The position numbers and the translations under genes are program-made. A stretch of 55,956 nucleotides of DNA, from the NCBI GenBank assembly GCA_946803715.1, contig CAMPET010000077.1, positions 180,073-236,028 on the forward strand, read 5' to 3'. The DNA is from Beroe ovata. Taxonomy: Eukaryota; Ctenophora; Nuda; Beroida; Beroidae. Below are positions 55,872 to 55,956 of the stretch, one piece after another; position 1 is the first letter of the stretch, and every line of letters begins with the position of its first letter. The notes below the pieces were generated by a model. It did no database searches. It had not been told where the DNA came from and worked only from the letters and a program-made list of their open reading frames with translations.

Positions 55872-55956
55872 CTCTCTCCCTCACCTCTCCAGCCCCTCAC
55901 CCCTCACCTCCCTCACCTCTCACCTCCCTCACCCCTCACCTCACTCACCCCTCACC
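55872..55956. repeat. CTCACC-type tandem repeat running off the window end
   Basis: Imperfect copies of CCCTCACCTC continue to the last base, probably within an intron of whatever gene starts at 55563. Confidence 0.9.

Noticed and set aside
1-55956. bacterial-type features such as CRISPR arrays, operons, Shine-Dalgarno sites or riboswitches
   Set aside because: Spliced genes show that this is eukaryotic nuclear DNA; no regularly spaced direct-repeat array with unique spacers was seen.

Overview
This window is animal nuclear DNA. Genes are split by short GT-AG introns, mostly 70-300 bp, and several predicted products are typical of animals: a borealin-like chromosomal passenger protein, a CtIP/RBBP8-like end-resection factor, rhodopsin-family receptors, an ENTPD4/7-type apyrase and axonemal dynein intermediate chain DNAI1. 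The short introns, tight gene spacing and odd papain-family proteases suggest an early-branching invertebrate such as a sponge, but nothing here fixes the taxon. Four single N characters (1495, 18672, 32298, 37284) look like assembly joins. The first coincides with a reading-frame break.

Layout. 0.9-5.3 kb (+): an intronless papain-like protease with a cysteine-rich tail, followed by seven exons of an ENTPD4/7-like apyrase whose first third is not visible. 5.3-6.6 kb: a CpG-rich block with a fold-back element that contains a second, nested miniature transposon. 6.6-20.3 kb (+): a dense same-strand run comprising an unrecognised 12-exon nuclear-type protein, SDHAF1, DPH3, TRMT10A, a borealin-like gene, an NBR1-like PB1/FW-domain gene and a CtIP-like gene with a 117-bp satellite in its first intron. 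20.3-26.2 kb: no recognisable gene. 26.2-36.4 kb: two tandem class-A receptor genes with identical exon structure, and between them on the minus strand a secreted papain-like protease ending in a ShKT domain. 36.4-42.4 kb: DNAI1, with a cluster of RFX X-box palindromes before and around its first exon. 42.4-43.9 kb: two more copies of the miniature transposon and other palindromes. 43.9-55.9 kb: a gene-poor stretch bounded by two possible first coding exons of the same splice phase.

Functional picture. The 11-20 kb cluster is housekeeping: succinate dehydrogenase assembly, diphthamide/Elongator cofactor, tRNA m1G9 methylation, mitosis, selective autophagy and DNA break resection. The receptor/protease block looks like a lineage-specific tandem family with signs of gene conversion. 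DNAI1 is a motile-cilium outer-arm component, and its promoter region carries the expected ciliogenic RFX sites.

Main second-look items: a 118/115/86-bp miniature transposon family with three complete copies and intact 8-9 bp target duplications; the X-box cluster; localised near-identity between the receptor paralogues; a high proportion of splice donors with T at +3 (14 of 43 by my count); and the paired candidate first exons at 43.9 and 55.6 kb. All exon limits were worked out by eye from reading-frame continuity, splice dinucleotides and family resemblance.
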